A DNA stretch of 64,000 bases. It comes from Anoplolepis gracilipes. Lineage: Eukaryota; Arthropoda; Insecta; Hymenoptera; Formicidae. The stretch is taken from contig NC_132981.1 of the NCBI RefSeq assembly GCF_047496725.1, positions 7,034,001-7,098,000 on the forward strand, in the 5' to 3' direction. The notes under the pieces were generated by a model. That model was not told the origin of the DNA. It did not search any database and saw only the letters and a list, made by a program, of their open reading frames with translations. The position numbers and the translations under genes were made by a program. Shown piece by piece: positions 1 to 10,520 of the stretch (positions are counted from its first letter, which is position 1; each line of letters begins with the position of its first letter).

Positions 1-480
1 TTTTCAACCATTCGCATTCCGGGCAGTGTCGTGACGACAGTGGGGTAGTTGGCTCCGCGGATTTAATGCATGCCTTCCTCGTCCCTCGATAGGCTCTACC
101 AAGGTAGAATCGCGGCTATTCTCCGCGATGGATTCCCCGGATGCCAGTAGTCGGACGATCGGTCGGCCCTCCGGTGATTTGGTGAAAAGGGGGCGGGAAA
201 CGAGGAGAGAGAGCGATGCTCTTTTTTTCCGCGGCACAGGATGAAGATTGTTGGTTTTGCAGCACCGGTACCAACAGCGGTGGTGAATGCCCCAGGGCGG
301 CAAAAGGCGGTTGCTGCTTTCTGGGAACGGGTCGGAGTCCCAGCCGTACCGGGAGCGGTGATTGCGTGGTGATTAGCCTCCACCTTCGCCTCTTTGGACC
401 GACGAACGGAGGACGGTAAAGAGAAAAGGAGCGAAAGAGCGGGCAGGCAAGAGAGCATACCGCACGGGCGGAAAGAGACG
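1..480. other. GC-rich flank, no gene recognised
   Basis: This CpG-containing, locally GC-rich stretch has short open frames on both strands. None starts well, has a known motif or shows a convincing codon pattern. It may be the outer part of a promoter island continued at 481-668, or a conserved noncoding block cut by the window edge. Confidence 0.4.
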
Positions 481-490
481 CGAGTGAAGT

Positions 491-668
491 GTATATATCG
501 GGAGATATAGCGCAGTATTCATCGTCGTGCGGACGAGTGTGGGAGCGAGGTGCCCGATACGAGCCATTCTTACGAGCCGGCTTCGTGGATTGCGTATCGC
601 GAAGAGCGAGAGCGCCGACGTGCGTTGAAAAGTGTACAGAGATAAGTATAATATGTGATGAGAAAAAG
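491..668 (+). promoter_or_regulatory. Weak core promoter and first-exon candidate
   Basis: A TATATA motif begins at 492. An Inr-like TCATCG follows with its A at 521, about 29 bases downstream, which is normal TATA-to-start spacing. The GC-rich sequence after it reaches AAG|GTAAAG at 668/669, a fair splice donor, and an ATG at 658 lies just before that donor. The Inr match is incomplete and a competing ATG-TGA overlaps the start. This is inference from motif spacing only, and no downstream exon was identified. Confidence 0.2.
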
Positions 669-761
669 GTAAAGAGAAATAGAAAATCGCAATGTGCATT
701 TCGCCTGTCATTGCATATACGTTATAGACGAGTGTCTCATTTTGCGAAGAAATCAATATAA

Positions 762-825
762 TACTTCAATATATTGCATTCAATCATTTTCATTGATTGC
801 GTGTGAAATATTGAAGTAAATATTG

Positions 826-858
<33 letters not shown>
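762..858. repeat. Stem-loop followed by A28 tract
   Basis: TACTTCAATAT at 762-772 is exactly complementary to ATATTGAAGTA at 808-818. Inside it, CAATCA (781-786) can pair with TGATTG. Twelve bases further on, 28 consecutive A residues run from 831 to 858. The layout could be a decayed retroposed tail, or an AT-rich palindrome beside a microsatellite. No target duplication was seen. Confidence 0.6.
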
Positions 859-861
<3 letters not shown>

Positions 862-1600
862 CTGAAAAGATCTTATCGATACAACTTCCATTTACGCGAG
901 CTATAAGAAACTAGATTAGAGATGATTAATTGTTATTTAAAAAATAATAATAAAAATTATATTCCGTAAGAAATCATTAACGATGACGCATCTTGAGAGA
1001 TATCTTAAGAGATACCGTTCGCACAAAGCGTCATACCCGTGACTGTCATACGTCTTTATCATGAAAAACGCGCGCCTTTCGTTACTGCAACGTCATTCAT
1101 AGAGGTATGTGGGACGCGTAGCCCTGTCTCTTTCTACATTTCTCCTCGAGTGTTACGCGTATACGCGTAAGTAATATTTATATGCCGAAAGAACCACCAC
1201 TCTAATTGAATCTGTAGCGACAGAACATCGTACCATGGGTGAATGTACGGCGAGTACCATAGAAAAGACAGATTATACGTAGCTCGCAACATTTGATACG
1301 ATATGCGCATCGGGGATCGTTGGGAGCAGTCTACAGAGGCGTCGGGTTTCTCCCTCGCTCGAGTTCTGAATCGAGCGATGATTAAAAAGTCAACGAGAGA
1401 AATAAGAAACGATCCAAGCAGCAGAGAGAAGCGAGACCGAGTTGCCGTATCGTGCTATTGATCGTAGCGCGCGATAAACACGTGCTAATTTCGCAAATTA
1501 CGTTAATTATGAGACGAAAATAATAAATATGTAAAAGTAATTAACGCGGAGAAATGGCATTTGGCTGGTTTTCACAGACGAATATCGAAACTGAATGAAT
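859..1600. other. AT-rich spacer with one CG-rich palindrome
   Basis: No gene is visible. The stretch is AT-rich at both ends, with a moderately GC-rich middle (about 1000-1480) that contains the palindrome listed separately and a CACGTG near 1480. Confidence 0.5.
1153..1170. repeat. Perfect 18-bp palindrome
   Basis: TTACGCGTATACGCGTAA is exactly self-complementary and contains ACGCGT twice. It could be a dimeric factor site or a cruciform-prone sequence. No function can be assigned. Confidence 0.8.
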
Positions 1601-2600
1601 GAAAATGATTGAATCATATGTGTGACATGACCCTGGCGCATTGTTTGAAAACTTTTAATCTCCGCTTAAGACCGGTTTTTCTCTCCGCACGACAGTTACC
1701 GCAGCTTCCCGCGTATATTCAGCTTTCGTTGAATATGAATCAGGCAGGGTGCGTCAGTGGCGACGAACACGTTCGCCAGACGCACAATATCTCCCCGACT
1801 TTCTTCCCGAGCCGGCCGCAATCATTTCTGCGGGACGACTTTGATTTACGAGGTACGCGGGAAAACTCGAGGCTACCCGCGCAAGAGTTCGCAGTCTCCG
1901 CCAATGGGTCTCGACCTCACGGATGCACCGAGCAGATTAGCGGGGCGCGCGCAGATTTGCATTTTGTCTGGCCGGGACTACCACGCACATCGGGGATAGT
2001 CCGAAGGAGGATGAGGAGGGCGACCCCATCCATAAAATGCCGCTGAGGGGTTTTAAGTTGCCAGAGAGTTGCGCGTCAATCTCCATCCTTTACCTCCTCT
2101 CGCCAATTCCGTCTTTGCCATGTTCCTTTTGTTTTCTACCTCGGCTCCTAGGCCCCGCCGTTCTTCTCTTTCGCATCTTGTTCAGTCTACCTGCTGAGCG
2201 TCGCCGACGCATCGAATTATCAAAGGTGTCTCTATGCTGACGCGTCGTAAAACGTCTGTAATACGCGAGCGAGGCGCCTCGGTGTTACGACGATATGGAT
2301 CACTGATGTCATACTGACGTCACCCGTCGTTTATATCCAGAGGTGACAACCTACTGTTGGCATCGGTGCAAGAGTCGATCTGAAACGACGTTCCGTAACG
2401 TAGGAAAGATGAGAGAAGAGGGGAAACGCATGGCGCGCAGGAATGCACGCGGTCGGTTACTATACGGCATTCAATGTCATCGTCGATTACGTTATCTCGA
2501 TTCCTCGGCCGGCGATAGGCCGCACACGCGTGTGCACACGTGTATAAGAAAGCATCCGCGAAGGCTGATTGTATACTATACTTTAATCGTGATCGAATGG
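1601..2600. other. GC-rich block, possible regulatory module
   Basis: This island is much richer in GC than its surroundings. It contains an octamer ATTTGCAT (1955-1962, POU-type site) and a perfect CRE TGACGTCA (2315-2322) next to a near-match TGATGTCA. A frame open from the ATG at 1618 to the stop at 2044-2046 (142 codons) was considered. It shows no recognisable domain, and overlapping frames are also open, so it is probably composition-driven. Conserved noncoding regulatory DNA is the better reading. Confidence 0.35.
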
Positions 2601-3685
2601 TAGCGCGATGGGTTGTGGTATCTTTTTTTCTTTCTTTCTCCCTTTCTCTCTTCTTCTTTTTTCTTTCCTTCGAATCCTTTTGATGGCAAGGATTACGTAA
2701 GTTTCATGCAGTTTTTTTTTTTCTCGCGTCAAAGAGAAGAGACTACATGCCGTTAAATGACTTCTCTTATGCGTTAGTTCGTTGCAGATAAAAGATATCC
2801 GATTTGTGAAGTATGCGAGACGCATTTTATACCATGACGACTTGTTTAATCTCATGAATATTTCCTCTGATAAGATGTAAAAGAATACGACGATCTAATC
2901 TGACACTGATATAGACGCGCGCAATAGTATATATGATATTAATTAATACACAATCTATCTCGAGATTAAACTAGTTGATTTAAAATATTTTCTTTCTCAC
3001 AAATCTATAAAAACATGACGTAGGAAAAAATTTCTTTAAATCTTTTTAATGTTACCGTACGATCATATTAAAATTATGGTATGTGTTTTTTTATTGTTTT
3101 GGGAACGGAAGCTTTGCTCCGCTCGGATTAATTATCTTATCATATTTGCGGCGTAGAGCACATTATGTTCCGCCAGATCGATATCTGTATTTATATGTAG
3201 AGATAAATCATGTTAATCTTGCCTTAATAACGGTTTGTAACACATGCGTGAACGTATAAGAGAAAGCTTGCGCTAAATTATATTGTTAACTTTAGACGAT
3301 AGGAGGATCTCGCGCGGAAGAAATCGCGTTGTAAGTACATAATCACGTTATTACTCCGGATCATTGACGTCTGAAAAGAAGATAATTACGATATTATATA
3401 GAATTATTCGATAATATCATTCATTATATTCCAGAACTTCCAACTTTACTTTTAATAATACATTTTTTTTTTTTTTTTATATAAATCACTTTTTCTTTTT
3501 ACAGTAACAATTTTCGAGAAAGCAGTAACCATGATTTACAAAAAGTTTACAATTAAATATTTCTTTAAAATATTTCAACGTAAAATTCTAAAAAGCCAAA
3601 AATTTTAAATTTTAAATGTAAAATTAAGTAAACAATAGAAAAGATGTAATCTATTTTAAAGAAAGTGGAAAAAAAGAGATAGAAA

Positions 3686-3719
<34 letters not shown>

Positions 3720-4430
3720 ATATACTTTTAATTAAAAAATGTTTAATTAAAGCAATTTTTGTTTGGAATTTCGTAAATCAATGAGTAATTATGATATTTT
3801 ATATGGATTTTATTATACTCTCTTATATAAGCTACTATGTTATATAATATATTCTGATGTTATAACTTTTTACACGTTTTTACGTTTTTATAGAAAAGAA
3901 GCTATTTATGTTAATAAAATTATGCAAACTAGAGACATTAATAACAAGATGTATTATCTTAGGAATTGAGATAAGCATTTGCAATGCAAATGCCATAAAA
4001 TCAGTATTTTCTTGTTTAATTAATAATTAATGGCATAAGTTAGCTATTCTATTATGCATTCCTGTCGACCTAGGTCATGTTCAGATGCAATTTTTCTTTA
4101 AACAAATATATCGAGAAATACAATAATACAAAATTTAAATTGCAATGTATGTTTTACCGCTCTTTTTTTAATACTATCGTTTCTCTTCTCTTCTATGCTT
4201 TCATTTTAATGAGTTTAATTACTTGCACGTTAGATTCACAGTAAATATTTCTGTGGAAAGTGCCATTGACATATCAGTATTCCAAATCATATTCTGCATT
4301 TATGCATGAATTATTTATTTAAATAATATGGCAACATATAAGGAAGCATTTTATTGTTAGCGCAGTCCTCAAACTTCCGTTTATCCATTAGATTCGTTGG
4401 AAGGGTGCACACACAATAGGTAAGAAACTG
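2601..4430. other. AT-rich spacer
   Basis: Pyrimidine-rich runs near 2620-2670, homopolymer T near 3465-3480 and a (CT)n tract at 3687-3719 are visible. No exon, RNA gene or mobile element was recognised. Confidence 0.5.
3687..3719. repeat. (CT)n microsatellite
   Basis: Alternating CT with one TTT interruption covers the interval. It is a GAGA-factor-type sequence if read on the other strand. Confidence 0.9.
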
Positions 4431-4685
4431 GTCGTTTGGTCTCGTCGCAGCCGAGAGTAATTCGCCATTTGTCGCGTAGTCGATTCCGCGATGCATCTTT
4501 TACGAGCGACGGGATAAGGATGCATTCACAATGCATCGTCCGAGTATCTCCGTGTGTTTCCTTCGATTTGTATCGTCGACTTTTTGAAATCGGTGAAAAT
4601 GATGGCTCTGATAACGGCAAGTACGCGGATACGAAATCAAGATGACAATGTTTCCACCGCAAAACGAGACCATCGTACGCGGGAC

Positions 4686-4713
4686 TATAAAAACACGTGC
4701 GTACCGCACGTGT
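4686..4713 (+). promoter_or_regulatory. TATA box abutting a palindromic E-box pair
   Basis: TATAAAAA (4686-4693) runs directly into a 21-bp inverted repeat: 9-bp arms at 4693-4701 and 4705-4713 around TAC. Each arm carries a CACGTG E-box (4694-4699 and 4707-4712). CACGTG is the known site of bHLH factors such as Myc/Max and Clock/Cycle. No good Inr lies about 30 bases downstream, so promoter activity is unproven. Confidence 0.45.
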
Positions 4714-4822
4714 GTCGTGTTAAAGAAAGCGGAGGCTATCGTGTATGTGACTAACGACGGGCGGTCTCGGACCGGGACGGACATAAAATCGAACTCTCTC
4801 TCACACCGCGGCCTGTAAAGGC

Positions 4823-4986
4823 CCTTTACGATGATCTCGCGTACCGTGAATATACAGAGACGTTAGCGGGGCCTTCAGATGGAACTGGGTACGTGTATAC
4901 CACGCCCTTCCGTCGACCCTTTAGGTCCTTTACGATTTTCTTGCATAGTGAACGCCGATAACAGCCTCGACCTCAGATCGTAAAGG
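4823..4986. promoter_or_regulatory. Three copies of decamer CCTTTACGAT
   Basis: The decamer occurs at 4823-4832 (+), 4927-4936 (+) and 4977-4986 (-) within a GC-rich island. Its core TTTACGA resembles Abd-B/Caudal-class homeodomain sites. The clustering suggests a regulatory module, but the factor assignment is inference. Confidence 0.4.
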
Positions 4987-5039
4987 CGGTAGATTCTGTC
5001 ATCGCGCCTGAGTGACCAAGCATTCGTTTTATTGACAAC

Positions 5040-5455
5040 AAATATTTTCAGATCTTAATATACTACGAGTGACATATTATACATCACTTTGACTATCGTC
5101 GATCGACTTCTCGTTAATGTACAGGATCGATAATACGGCAATAATTATACGCGATAAATCCCATCAACATGTCGCGTATTCATACAATTTATTTTTCCAT
5201 TGTTTACAATATACAATTATTTTTTATATGTAGATATCAATATATGAATATTGTAAATAATGGAAATAGAATACGTAATATCTTTATCAGTAATACATAT
5301 CTTAATCTCTGCATTTAACTAATCCATGAAACTATTGCATAAAGAAAAAGCGTGCTGCGTTCAAAACATTGTCAGATATAGAGCAGAAAATTTTAATCCT
5401 TTAGTCTTCGTGTTTAATGTTTATATACATATACGAGAAAAGCAAAATTCGTCAT
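5040..5455. other. AT-rich spacer between two GC-rich islands
   Basis: No gene, repeat or RNA was recognised here. It separates the 4.4-5.0 kb and 5.5-5.9 kb islands. Confidence 0.5.
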
Positions 5456-5519
5456 TCTAGTCAATCAGCGCCAGAGCCATAACGTACGTAAGTAGAAGCG
5501 CGATTGAGTGAGCCGCGAG

Positions 5520-5554
5520 CACGTGATGCTGGTATATAAGCGATGATACACGTG
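5520..5554. promoter_or_regulatory. TATATAAG flanked by two E-boxes
   Basis: TATATAAG (5533-5540) sits almost midway between CACGTG at 5520-5525 and CACGTG at 5549-5554. Read on the minus strand, the TATA is followed about 29 bases later by TCACTC, a five-of-six match to the insect Inr. The only ATG soon after it encodes seven residues and then a stop. On the plus strand the downstream DNA to about 5880 is GC-rich and partly open but has no early ATG. A noncoding or alternative promoter is possible. Confidence 0.3.
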
Positions 5555-5559
5555 ACTCC

Positions 5560-8500
5560 GACGTTCGGCCGACTAGTGAATTGCGACGCGCATCGTCCGT
5601 GTGTTTTGCGTGCGCGTGTACAGGCTCGCGGTCGCGTCTCGTCGGTGTGTCGTGCCGATCATTGAACCGGCTTCCAACACAATCGCAGTGAATCAAAGTT
5701 GTCGGTGGTCAGGCACGAATCCGGCCCCGCTCTCCACCCACGATATTTGCGCGGAATACGCGAGACCCGTTCGATACGTAACCGATTTTACGAAGCGTTC
5801 GCGAAATGAATTTTTTGCCGATTCGCAGACGATCACTGCCTACGCATTGCCGGCGCGGCTTATTCGTATTGTCTTGTTTTAACAACGCGGCAGTGTAGTC
5901 AGTTACGAAACTTGTTGCGTTGATAGGTTTAGTCCAAAAACTGCAGATATTAATACAACCAGTTCGTTTTGACAAATGATCGAAGACAGATTGTAAAAAA
6001 CGAATTGAGCAATATTGAATTAATTCATTTGTAGACAGACATAACAACTTGTCTGACTTTGAAAGCTATAAAAAAATTTGATCGCCTTGTTCAATATTAT
6101 TTGAAATTATATAATTTTTATTTATGAAAAAGAAGATGACATTATGAAAACAAATCAAAGGTCTATGAAAGAAAAAAATTTCTACTTCAAACTAGTCGAA
6201 GAATATACGCTATATGTAAAGCATCGAACTTTCGCCTATCCTGTATATACAATACTGAATCGGTCCCTTGTCACATTTCATCGCGTGTTTTCTTCACTTT
6301 CCACCCACAACAACGTGTTAAGTATCATGACACCGGGACAATAAGTATCCTCTTCCCTTGCTTAGAATAATGAACTAGTCGATCGCAGATCGCAGTATCG
6401 GTGAATTCACACTCAATGTTCTCCGAGCAAAGAACGCGATCGTTTTTGCCAACCTCATCTCGGATCGATCGGTCGGTTATCTTCGCCTGTGTCATGGCAG
6501 CGCATTCAACCCGTTCGACACTCCGCGTATCGACATGAATGAACGTTCATTGCGCGCACGACCTCAAGGTAGAGAATAAGCAGTCAACCGGACGATGGAT
6601 GATGTCAGGTGACAAGAGATCACAAACGGAGATTTGTCTTCGGCTCAGTGAGTGTTTCGCAATTGACCAGACTCGTCGAAAAACTAATATGCACAGCGGC
6701 TTTTGTATTTACACATCTAATTAGCTTATTTTTTTCCGATTGTGAGAAAATTCTCCTCAAGAATTAAAATTGAATTTTTTTAAGACTGATATGGAGTTTA
6801 CAGCGAAATAATGATAAATGTTCCGATCTTATTGGCAAGTTGAAATTTTTATATCAAGCGTCCACGCATCGGAATATGATTAATTTTACAAATAAAACAT
6901 GCAGAAATAATTGATTTGAAAATAAAGCGCGGTAAGCGTTTGATATTACAGCTGCATACACCCACACTTCAGCACTCTACTTCTAAAGCGGTTGGCGCAT
7001 TAAAGTCTTCCTTTAAAGATGACTGTTTCAAAGAATGAAAGATACGCGTTATAATTTCTACGTGTCGTGCACAGCTACGGAAGTGAACATACATTATTGT
7101 AGCGTGCCAACGGCAAGCTTCGGCCTCCGTAATTGCTATCGTAGGTGGTGGAATGGAAGAGTTCGCGGTGGAGCCTCGTAAAGCTCGGCTCACTATGTAG
7201 CGTGTAATTTAAACATTGCCTCACTTCTGTGTACCACTCGTATCGCAGACTTCTAGGTCTGCGCAACGAACGAAAGTGTGGCCGACATAATAGTCTGTTA
7301 ATGACAATAATTGAGAGTTGATCAAATACGAAATATGTGCTCGTGCGTGTGTGGCTGTGGTAGATGGTATCGGGTTTAAAAAATTTCACGAAAAATGTGG
7401 AGCGCACGTTATTTGGGATGTTAGGATTCGTTATTAAGCATCGGCCGGCTTCAAGCTGGTTATTAAGCAATCGGTTAGTATATGATTTACTATAATGTCG
7501 GAGAAAAATCATTAAATTAAAATCGTTGTTATTTAAACGATCGGTCAAACACGGCAATCAAGTAAAAATTGATCCCCTAATGTAATCTTTTAAAGATGTC
7601 GGTAAAATAAAATGTAAAAAGATGTAAAGAAAATGCCGCAGGATATATTAAGAGTCAGAAAAGTCACCTTGAGAAAGCAACGAGAATGATCCGCCGACGC
7701 GTTTTAAATGCAGCATAGAAGAGCTGCCAATACTTAATGCGCTCATAAATCCGAGTAATTAGCGACTCTTTACGAATAATGAATTCGCCAACAATTTTAA
7801 ATTACAATACAGGGGAATATTACTTCTTTCGAAGTATGAATTGAATTAATTGTCGGGAATTTGTTATGATTGTAGTAAGTCTACGAATATCTTGAATGCA
7901 GGTAGAAACAGGTTGTGACTAAATAAACGAGCAGTTTAGCTAATATCTGAAAGCAAGTATTATGTTTTTTTTTTAAAATCTGCTACCGACAGAATGATTA
8001 CATAATAGTTTTACTTATTATCCTTTCCATGTCAATCATAGATATTTATATAAATACCGCATCTCTGATAATGTATTGGATATTGCTGTTTAATATAACT
8101 ACAAGATAGACGGATAATAAATATTTTACGAAACGCGCGCGTATTTTTTTATCTTATACAACAAAGATGACTCAAGGATATCCATTACTTTTTATTATAT
8201 CATGTGTGCATAATTAGTTCTACTACACATATACACACAGTTAGTAGACATGTGTATCTTTAATTTACACTGCGTTAGCTCTTTGATTAACATATCTAGC
8301 AATAATAACATTATTTATCGATAATTAGACTTATTAAGTATTATTTTCCCGCTCACGTCACAATATAATCGCCGGTCCACTTTAGTGTCTGCCGCGCGAA
8401 GCGTCCACATGTGCTTTTTTCTCAAGTGTTCAAATAAGAAAAAACCAATTGCCATGGTTTTCGTAGCATTACAGGAATCAGCGCAAGTAAACGCGCAAGA

Positions 8501-9990
8501 GATCAGAAACGTCGCAAGTATTATCGCAATGTTCATAAAAGTTTCAATCACACGCGATCGATTTAATCAAATTGTTTATATATTATAAACAACACAAAAA
8601 TGTTCTAGAATTTATGACGTATCGCGTATCAAAGAATAAGATCGACTCTAATCAGATAGCAATCGAACAAGAAAATCTGTCAGAGAAAAAGAAGGTAAAA
8701 AACTGAAGATTTATTTTAAGCCTGATTTATTCATAAATCTATCTTTCTTTGTCTCTTTTTTTCTATTCGCGTTTTTGATTACGCATGTTTCGTGTCGTTT
8801 TTTCAACTCAGTTGCAACTAACAATAAGTACGATTAACAAATTACCACAAAAAATAACCCGGAGGCCTCGGCCAGATCGTTCGATATTTCATCGCTGAGG
8901 TGTAATATCTCCCATCAGGATTAGATGCAAGCTGCTATTTAATAAATAATACTTGTCTGCGATTTAACTATATTAAAATTAAAAGAATTCTGAGTCAATT
9001 TTAATCTAATTTTGAGAGCCAAATATAATTCGAGATTGAAAATTAGAAATAATATACTAAATAGCAAAGTCTAGCTATTTTCTTTTTTTTTTCTTTCTAC
9101 ATAATTAAATATTGTAATTAACAAAAACTTGCAAAATTTTAATCGATACAATCATTACTATTTAATCGTAATGCAGAAATAAAGGAAGACCAAGGTTATA
9201 AATCAAAACGTTAAGTCAATATTTAATGTTACAGAGAGAAATATTACTCTATTGTTTGATTTCTCTCTTTAGATCGGAACTTAATAGCAGGCATCAATTA
9301 ACTGAAAGTCAGTCTGATCTATTCGTAAAAGATAATTCGCAGCAGAAAAATCATTCCATTGTGAGATATATAGTGAATCTTCGACTTTTATATGCATATA
9401 GTAATTCTTCGATGTGTCACGCGCGGTCTGAGCGCTGGCATAATATTTTCATTTCACGCTGGAGTGCTCGTCTGTCCCATAATATGTCCAGTGAACCCTG
9501 CTGAACCCAAAACCACAACCCAGTATGCTTCCAAGTCGCTCTCGGGATCTTTTCTTTTATTTCCGTTGTAGGACGTAAGTCACTCGGTGACACTAAAGGA
9601 CGTACAAAAATTTCACGATGTAACTCGTGTCAAAATTTCGGGTTGCATAGGATGCCGTAAAAAATATTGGTTTTAAAAAAAATATTACATATCGAATTCA
9701 AAAAATTATAATTATACAAATGCTAGCTAAAAACTGCATGGATTATTTTCGTGTTAGCAGTGATCGAAATGAATAAAACGTATAAGTTTGCCGTCGACGG
9801 AATTAATATCGCATAATGACTCTGAGATCATACTAAAATAGAAATCATAAAATTGCCAGAATTTAAAGCCAGCGGCTCGGCTCGGCTCGACTTGACAAAA
9901 GAGAGAAAGGTTTGCCTGAGAGTTGTTTGACTCCTCCTTCATTCGTTCTTTCCCACCTCCGTAAGGAATTGCTTTCGTCCCGCGTACGTA
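5560..9990. other. Mixed island and AT-rich spacer, no gene recognised
   Basis: The GC-rich part (5560-5880) follows the TATA/E-box motif. From about 5900 the DNA is mostly AT-rich, with moderately GC-rich patches near 6360-6700, 6970-7560 and 8340-8530. Open frames in these patches lack good starts and known motifs. A short stem GTCAC-TCG-GTGAC lies near 9570. Confidence 0.4.
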
Positions 9991-10000
9991 CTAAAGTAGT

Positions 10001-10182
10001 CAACTTCCTTTCGACAAGGAGATATCGAAAGAAAGATGCATGACATACTCGCGACGGACGCGGTACAGGCCTGGACTCCGGAAGATGACCAAGAAGATGA
10101 CGCCGCCGTCGTCCGCTGGTGCGCATCGTCGTCACTTTCAGCAACGATGGGGACCACCTCCGGGGCGCGCACGAGTGTTTAA
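10001..10182 (+). CDS. Candidate small ORF or terminal exon, unknown protein
   Basis: An ATG at 10036 with A at -3 opens a 48-codon frame that ends at TAA 10180-10182. The same frame is open back to a stop just before 10001. Codons are GC-rich at third positions compared with the AT-rich surroundings. The peptide begins MHDILATDAVQAW and has an acidic stretch (EDDQEDD) followed by a Ser/Thr-rich tail. The stop overlaps a poly(A) signal AATAAA (10181-10186), and a T/GT-rich stretch follows at about 10208-10247, the usual 3'-end layout. A pyrimidine-rich run ending in AAG near 9963 could be an acceptor, so this may be the last exon of a plus-strand gene or a separate small ORF. No family is recognised and it could still be chance. 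Confidence 0.3.
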
Positions 10183-10520
10183 TAAACCGGTTAAGGCCCG
10201 TCCCCGGATCTGTTTGCCTTTGGCTTTTGTAACTTTACTAGTGTTGTGACTCGAGTCCGCGGAGCCTACATGAAAAAAAAGGGGTCCGCGATGGTACCCG
10301 AGCAAACAGTCCGTGTGTGTCTCGTATCAACACGACGCGCGTCTCTATCGGCGGCTGTGCCTTCCTTAAAGTGATGGGGAACGTGGAGGTGGAGAACAGA
10401 CAGCTCTTGGTGACGAATTCAAATTTGTCGTCCCGGAGTTAGAATTATCCCCATTGACGGGGAAGTTTCATTGTGTAAAAATGCGTTGTATTTGTTATTA
10501 TTTATCTTTCAGATCAGTAT
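10183..10520. other. GC-rich tail of the exon candidate, then AT-rich DNA
   Basis: The first 260 bases are GC-rich and contain the T/GT-rich element after the AATAAA. From about 10470 the sequence becomes AT-rich and may belong to the outer end of the next element. Confidence 0.4.
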
